From: Euperipatoides rowelli
Lineage: Eukaryota > Onychophora > Udeonychophora > Euonychophora > Peripatopsidae
Length of the DNA: 12,108 nt
Strand: one strand, 5' to 3'
Assembly (NCBI GenBank): GCA_003024985.2
Contig: PXIH01S0047113.1
Part shown: positions 7,921-12,108 of the stretch, piece by piece
Numbering within the stretch: the stretch's first letter is position 1
Layout: each line of letters begins with the position of its first letter
Position numbers and translations under genes: made by a program
The notes under the pieces: generated by a model
What the model saw: the letters and a program-made list of their open reading frames with translations, nothing else
Databases searched by the model: none
Told to the model about the DNA's origin: nothing

Positions 7921-8400
7921 TTACTGTGCGAGTAATCCCAACTTTCTGAAGTGGTTTTCTGTTTGTCTTTGACTTAACAGTTTCATTAATAGGTCAGCTG
8001 GATTATCTTTGGTAGGTGTGTACATCAGCTTGATCCTTTTTTGATCCACTAAATCCATTATGAAAAAATGACGTAACTCTATGTGCTTACTTCTTTCTGA
8101 TGTGACTATGTTGTGAACCAAGCTGATTGCTCCTTGGCTGTCTGACTTTATTATTGTTGGGTTGTCTATAATTCACTTGCTCCGATTTCTTGTTAATAGA
8201 TTTTGCATCCAAAGCACTTCTTTAGTAACTTCACACAGTGCTAAGTATTCTGCTTCCACTATCAATAGTGTGGGGCATCTTTATTTACAGCTTCACCAGG
8301 AGACTGCTGCTCTGCTAATATTATCATGTATCCACTATAAGATTTTCAGTAATTTGTATTGTTTGCCCATTCAGCATCAGCATAGACTTCTAATTTTCCT
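7921..8400 (-). pseudogene. Copia RNase H domain, broken
   Basis: This is the C-terminal RNase H of the Copia polyprotein, which removes template RNA during reverse transcription. The first acidic motif is visible as VYADAEWANNT (Asp codon 8376-8378), then VEAEYLALCE (8259-8230), SDSQGAISLV, and RSKHIELRHFF near the end. The frame ends at LLAQ and a TAA (7921-7923), close to the usual family C-terminus. Damage includes a TGA after NTNY, a stop after APHY with a frameshift before VEAEY, and a TGA at 8173-8175. From 8259 to 7921 the frame is otherwise continuous. The acidic residues survive, so the protein was lost through frame breaks, not active-site change. Confidence 0.85.
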
Positions 8401-8850
8401 CCAGTTTTTCTGTAGGTTAATTTCATTTTCTTTGTTTTTTAAGTATCTACATGTGTGTTTTATACCTCCCCAGTGTTCTTTGGAGTGTTTTTCACAAAAT
8501 TGACTCATATAGGATGTTGTACAGGCCAATTCTGGTTGGGTTGATCCTGCTAGGTACAATAAACTTCCTATTGCCTGTCTATATGGTACATCTTCTGCAT
8601 TTTATACTGTGGCTTCTTAATCTAATTTTTTTAGTTTAGTGCCCTGTATTAGATGGGTGCTTGCTTCCTTTGCATTTTCCAGTCTGTATTTTTCTTGCAA
8701 GTCTTGGATGTATTGTTCTTGGGATAGGCTTATTTTATTGTTCTTCCCTGTTTCAATTTTAATTCCTAATAGGTCTCTAACTTCCCTTAGATCTCTTGCT
8801 CCAAACTCCTTGTCAATGGCCTTCTAGAATTCTTTGTATGTGTTGTCATC
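8385..8850 (-). pseudogene. Copia reverse transcriptase, C-terminal part, broken
   Basis: Two well-preserved blocks are readable. The first, about 8829-8626, contains REVRDLLGIKIETG and ISLSQEQYIQDLQEKY, the conserved segment that follows the catalytic motif in Copia polymerases, and is open for about 65 codons. The second, 8559-8385, contains AGSTQPELACTTSYMSQF and HSKEHWGGIKH, the conserved connection between polymerase and RNase H. The 50 bases between them are degraded and out of frame, and the second block ends in a frameshift just before RNase H. Confidence 0.85.
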
Positions 8851-9300
8851 TTTTACTGTGTAAGTATATAATCTACATATACTCCATCAATATTTCTTTC
8901 TTAGGGTGGAAGTACATGCAGGGGTCATCTTGAAATTATTTATGCCCCATCTTTTCAAAAAGGAATCAAGTCTTGTGTTCCATTGTTGGCCCAATTGTTT
9001 TAGGCCATATAAACTTAGGTGTAGGAGACACACAAAATCATCATTATAAGACTCTCCTCTTTCTGGCCTTTCCATAAAGACTTCTTCATCTAGGTATCCA
9101 TTCAGGTAAGCATACATTACATCTATTTGGTAGGTTTTCCATTCTCTTTCTATTGATATTGCTAGGAGTAGTCCGAGTGTCTTTTGTTTTATGACTGGTG
9201 CACATGTTTCATCAAAGTCTATTCCATGGATCTGGTTGAAGTCTATTGCCATTAACCTTGCAATTTTCCAGATTTATCTATTTTTGTTTTAAAGACCCAC
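8851..9300 (-). pseudogene. Copia reverse transcriptase, fingers and palm, broken
   Basis: This is the RNA-dependent DNA polymerase domain of the RVT_2 type. The main open block (9252-8887) reads GIDFDETCAPV, then AISIEREWKTYQIDVMYAY with the first catalytic Asp, LNGYLDEEVFMERPERG and LSLYGLKQLGQQWN. The second catalytic motif lies just after a frameshift and stop and reads VYVDYILT (Y-V-D-Y at 8879-8868). The second Asp of the usual Y-x-D-D pair is Tyr here. Upstream, ILGSMWVFKTKIDKSGKLQG (about 9315-9256) is in another frame and ends in a stop, giving a second break at about 9255. The catalytic substitution alone would disable polymerase activity. Confidence 0.88.
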
Positions 9301-9755
9301 ATTGAACCTAATATGTTTCTCCCTTTAGGTCTTTGCATGAGTTACCATTGCCATTTTCTTCTAGGATATTTAATTCCTCACTTTTGGCCTGTCATCATTC
9401 TCTTTCATTTACAGATAGTAAGGCTTCTTTTAAAGTGTCAGGGTCTTTGGTCCTTGTCTCTTCTTCTGTGTGACTAGTTAAGTTGCACTTTGCCTGGGCT
9501 TCTTGCCTTTTTGTAGCTATTCTTTCTGATCTTCTAGGCATGTTTTGTCTTTGTATCTGGCAATCCTTTGGTTGTGTAGCTCTTTCATTTTTTGGGACTT
9601 ATGTTGTGTGAGTTTCTTCTAATTCCAATATATTTATGGTTTTACTATTATTGTTGGTGTTGGCTTCACACGTTAGCTCTTCTTGCACTAAATTTCCTTC
9701 CATTTTATATGGAAATATATTTTCATTAAATACAGTGTCCTTTCCTAAAACATAA
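9301..9755 (-). pseudogene. Copia linker between integrase and reverse transcriptase, broken
   Basis: This is a low-conservation, charged linker typical of Copia polyproteins. One frame runs through it from a shift near 9755. TTYVLGKDTVFNENIF opens it and ETHTT is followed by a stop. PRRSERIATKRQEAQ near 9540 is the Arg-Arg-Ser-Glu-Arg type motif common at this spot. ALLSVNERE is followed by two tandem stops. There is no enzymatic function of its own. Confidence 0.7.
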
Positions 9756-10410
9756 GTTGTCTTGTTCTGTTCCAGAGTCTGTAACCTTTTGCTTCTGTGA
9801 AGTATCCCATAAAAATATTATCTTCTCCTTCGGGGTCTAGTTTGCTGAGGCGTCTTTGTGCACATACGGTATTCCAGACACGACAACCAAAAATTCTGAG
9901 ATGTCCTATTTTTACTTTTCTATTTGTCCATAATTCTTCCGGTTGAATATTTTGTGTGGTTGAAGATGTACACTTGTTTCTGATGTAAGTGGCTGTGTCT
10001 AATGCATCTTCCCAAAGATCTCTTGGTACACCTGACTCTAGCAATAAGNATCTGGTCATGTCCATTAGAGTTTGGTTCATTCTTTCTGCTACACCATTTT
10101 GTTGTGGATTTTCCAGGACTGTTAATTGTCTTTTAATTCCTTGCTGTTTTAGGTATTTGTTGAAGTCTTCATTTATATACTCTAACCCATTATCAGTTCA
10201 TAATATTTTCATCCATTTATCTAATTGTCTTTCTACCTCTTTTTGGTATTCTATGAATTTGTGACTTTTACTTTTCATAAAATAAACTTTTGTATAACGA
10301 TAGTAGTCGTCCACAAAGGTAGCCACATACCTAGATACACATTTTGATGGTTTAATGGGCCCCATTACATCTGAATGTACAAGTCCTAATAGTTCTGTTG
10401 ACCTGTGCAC
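9745..10410 (-). pseudogene. Copia integrase core (DDE), one internal stop
   Basis: This is the retroviral-type integrase catalytic core (rve fold), which joins element DNA to the target. All three catalytic acidic residues are visible in one frame. The first Asp is in GLVHSDVMGPIKPS, the second in TDNGLEYINEDF just after a TGA (10198-10200), and the Glu is in PQQNGVAERMNQT. GVPRDLWEDALDTATYIRN and LRIFGCRVWNTVC follow, as in related integrases. The frame continues to a stop at 9745-9747, reached through a frameshift near 9755. An N at 10049 makes one residue uncertain. Apart from the TGA, this is the best-preserved part of the element. Confidence 0.9.
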
Positions 10411-10927
10411 TGTATTTTTGGGAAACTACATTTCTTTAATTTTCCCTTTAAGCCCGTCTCACATTGCTTCTCAAATTCTTTACTAGATTTTATATGCTTA
10501 CTACCACTCCTATTTATTAATTTCCTAACTCTTTCATTATGTAAATGCCCAATCTTTTGTGCCACAATTCTTACTTTGCATTTACAAAGTTTTCTCACAA
10601 TGTTTAGTTCATATAAATTCCCATTATGAGTACTTGTTAGTAATTCTGGGCCCCCATTTTCTCTAATTGTTGCTTTGCCTTGACTAAATATTTCAAGTCC
10701 CTTTTCTTCCATACGCCAAACCAAGATTAAGTTCCCATCCAGTTTAGGTACATTGTCTAACTCTATCTTTGATTCTGTGTCTGTTGTTATAATTTTAATT
10801 GGGCCTTTTCCTAAAACTTGTAGTTTATCTTTATTTGCCATTTCAACAGATAACTTAAGTGGTATAAAGTTTATATAATTATCATAAGAGTTAGTCATGT
10901 GATCAGGGGTCCCACTGTCTAATTACC
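10386..10927 (-). pseudogene. Copia aspartic protease and pre-integrase zinc region, broken
   Basis: The protease active site reads LDSGTPDHMTNSYDNY with the Asp-Ser-Gly codons at 10919-10911. A TAA (10923-10925) sits directly before it after DDVW. The frame then runs open for 170 codons through LSVEMANKDKLQVLGKGPI (the protease beta-hairpin region) and GNLYELNIVRKL into the zinc-binding segment, IGHLHNERVRKLINRSGSKH with KEFEKQCETGLKGK. That segment normally uses two His and two Cys. Here only one clear His (GHL) and one Cys (QCETG) remain, so zinc binding is probably lost. The reading overlaps the start of the integrase core in a different frame, a sign of a frameshift near 10400. Confidence 0.85.
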
Positions 10928-11633
10928 AGACATCATCATTGTTATTATTTGTCTTCTTTTTATTTACACTTAACACTTTATGTGTTATTTTCTTAGCTTT
11001 TGATCTATTTTAAAACTTGGACAATTTCTTGAAATATGCCCTAGTCCCCCACAACAGTAACATTTAACATTTTTATAATAATCATTGGAGAACTTACCCT
11101 TTAAACAAACCAAATTTATTCTTTGATCAAATTTTTGAGCATTTATTTTTCCATATTTTACTTCAGTTTTGATATCTTGTTGCATTCTTTTATCTTTTAA
11201 TAATAAATACTTTAGTTTCATCAGAGTACCGTTTATTTTTGTGTTTTTCTTCTAATAGTAAGCTAAATTTTACATCCATTGAGTTTAAATTTTCTTCATT
11301 CTGCTCTAAATGTAAAATTAATGTTTCATATACTCTAGGTAATCCTAACAACATTACTAAGGCTAATTCCTTATCATTTAAATTAAAATTACACCTTTTT
11401 ATAGTTTACGGTGCAGATCCATAAGCTAATTCGTCCTATGTAATCTTTCATTTTTTCATTTTCCTTTGTACATTAAATAAATCCCTCATTAGAGTAGAAC
11501 GTGTAATAAGCCGTATTCTGTATGTATTTTCTCTAAGATATTCCATGCTTCTTTTGCTGTTAAGTAATTGCTAATATTGTCGAGATAGTTATCATCCACT
11601 ACTAAAAATAGAAAGCTAATTGCAGCCAAGAGG
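10928..11633 (-). pseudogene. Copia gag with CCHC knuckle, truncated and broken
   Basis: This is the capsid/nucleocapsid precursor of the UBN2-type gag family. The upstream part reads ISFLFLVVDDNYLDNISNYL and TAKEAWNILEKIHTEYGLL (11620-11510). After several stops and shifts (about 11500-11400) it continues NDKELALVMLLGLPRVYETL and NEENLNSMDVKFSLLLEEKH. The last block (11221-10985) carries the zinc knuckle CYCCGGLGHISRNC (11062-11021), a complete C-x2-C-x4-H-x4-C nucleic-acid-binding motif. After KLRK a frameshift near 10990 leads to a Lys/Asn-rich stretch ending DDVW before the protease. The N-terminal part of gag is missing: homology stops at about 11633 where the SINE begins. Confidence 0.88.
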
Positions 11634-11785
11634 CGGTGGCACAGTGGGTGGAGCTACGCTACTTTGTGTCCCTTGGTGTCGGCACAAACCAGGTTCGAGG
11701 CTCGTGCTGTCCGACCCAAAATTCAAATTGCCTTTCTTTCCGAAAGAGAGGGCGAGTAGGGTAATTTTCAACCAGTCAGATTGAA
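11634..11785 (+). mobile_element. Second tRNA-derived SINE-like element
   Basis: Box A (TGGCACAGTGGG, 11637-11648) and box B (GGTTCGAGGCT, 11692-11702) are spaced 55 bp start to start, as in a polymerase III internal promoter. A non-tRNA body with CTTTCTTTCCGAAAGAGAGG follows; its CTTTC/GAAAG part can pair. Both promoter boxes differ from those of the SINE at 4862, so the two are probably different families or old relatives. It abuts the Copia gag on the left. On the right the SINE ends somewhere near 11785 and no gag sequence reappears. No target duplication could be identified. Confidence 0.6.
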
Positions 11786-11787
11786 TT

Positions 11788-11828
11788 TTAAACTTTGCGT
11801 TCAGAAGATAGAGAATTTCAAAGTTTAA
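11788..11828. repeat. 10-bp inverted repeat between SINE and tandem array
   Basis: TTAAACTTTG (11788-11797) and CAAAGTTTAA (11819-11828) are exact reverse complements separated by 21 bases. They could be terminal repeats of a very small insert, a stem at the end of the SINE, or chance. The tandem array starts 8 bp downstream. Confidence 0.55.
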
Positions 11829-11836
11829 TATACGAT

Positions 11837-12108
11837 GAATGTTACCACTGAATCTCAGCGAGTCAACTCTGTAGACACATCACTTTTGTATCCTGATCGT
11901 CAGCATGTTAATATGTATCTGTATATATGAACATTACCACTGAACCTCAGCGAGTCAACTCTGTAGACACATCACTTTTGTATCCTGATCGTCAGCATGT
12001 TAATATGTATCTGTATATATGAATGTTACCACTGAACCTCAGCGAATCAACTCTGAAGACACATCACTGTTGTATCCTGATCGTCAGCATGTTAATATGT
12101 ATCTGTAT
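11837..12108. repeat. 92-bp tandem repeat array, three copies, cut by window edge
   Basis: Units begin at 11837, 11929 and 12021. The first two are 92 bp; the third is cut after 88 bp by the window end. The unit starts GAATGTTACCACTGAACCTC and ends ATGTTAATATGTATCTGTAT followed by ATAT. Copies differ at only a few positions: GT versus CA at unit bases 4-5, C versus T at base 17, and three changes in copy three. This high identity points to recent expansion or homogenisation. The period is not a multiple of three and stops occur in the unit, so it is not coding. It may be a satellite, or the tandem-repeat tail of a mobile element that includes the SINE-like part to its left. Confidence 0.92.

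Larger units (their letters stand above)
7611..11633 (-). mobile_element. Decayed Ty1/copia LTR retrotransposon, 5' end missing
   Basis: Minus-strand order is gag, protease, integrase, reverse transcriptase, RNase H, polypurine tract, LTR. Integrase before reverse transcriptase is the hallmark of the Ty1/copia (Pseudoviridae) group rather than Ty3/gypsy. Each domain is recognisable, but the reading frame is broken many times: by stops at 10923-10925, 10198-10200 and 8173-8175, several more in gag, in the linker and in RNase H, and by frameshifts near 10990, 9755, 9255, 8887, 8395 and 8270. No 5' LTR, primer-binding site or gag N-terminus is present. At 11633 the homology ends against a SINE. 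The element lies just upstream of the protease exon, in the same orientation. It cannot move on its own. Confidence 0.9.

Noticed and set aside
8162-8827. Several plus-strand open frames of 60-113 residues
   Set aside because: They are antisense to the Copia polymerase and RNase H, whose conserved motifs are on the minus strand.
9989-10629. Plus-strand open frames opposite integrase and the pre-integrase region
   Set aside because: Antisense shadows of minus-strand Copia domains.
11837-12108. CRISPR array
   Set aside because: Whole 92-bp units repeat head to tail without unique spacers, in a eukaryotic context.

Overview
This is about 12 kb of AT-rich, intron-bearing eukaryotic DNA, most likely from an invertebrate animal. 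The clues are one exon with canonical splice sites that starts a trypsin-like protease domain, a decayed Ty1/copia retrotransposon, two tRNA-derived SINE-like elements, inverted-repeat elements and a 92-bp tandem array. No bacterial gene organisation is present. The species cannot be named from the sequence. Four bases are ambiguous (N at 3706, 3855, 4464 and 10049).

Layout. Positions 1-4558 are AT-rich non-coding DNA with a perfect 36-bp-arm foldback (303-376), a short A/T hairpin (1909-1934), a 14-bp palindrome (2577-2590) and two weak plus-strand exon candidates (from 2164 and from 4044). Positions 4559-5910 hold a cluster of diverged repeat modules. A tRNA-like SINE (about 4862-5055) and a 97-bp-arm foldback (5392-5591) have landed in it. 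Positions 5932-7164 are non-coding and end in a TTA/ATG-type microsatellite. Positions 7236-7456 on the minus strand are the best host-gene feature. This exon encodes a Gly/Pro-rich linker with five SGPLIP repeats, then the activation site and start of a chymotrypsin-fold serine protease. Its other exons were not found in the window.

From about 7611 to 11633, on the minus strand, lies a decayed Copia element. Read 5' to 3' it runs gag with CCHC knuckle, aspartic protease, pre-integrase zinc region, integrase, linker, reverse transcriptase, RNase H, polypurine tract and probable 3' LTR. Stops, frameshifts and lost key residues show that it is dead. Its 5' end is cut off inside gag by a second tRNA-like SINE (about 11634-11785). 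Three copies of a 92-bp tandem repeat follow and run off the window edge.

The retroelement lies just upstream of the protease exon in the same orientation, so it most likely sits in an intron of that gene or in its 5' flank. I see no convincing new defence or metabolic system. The most unusual items are the protease exon, whose opposite strand reads as 15 perfect collagen triplets, the nested repeat cluster with a partial 'empty site' for the SINE, the foldbacks, and the SINE plus 92-bp array at the broken end of the Copia element.
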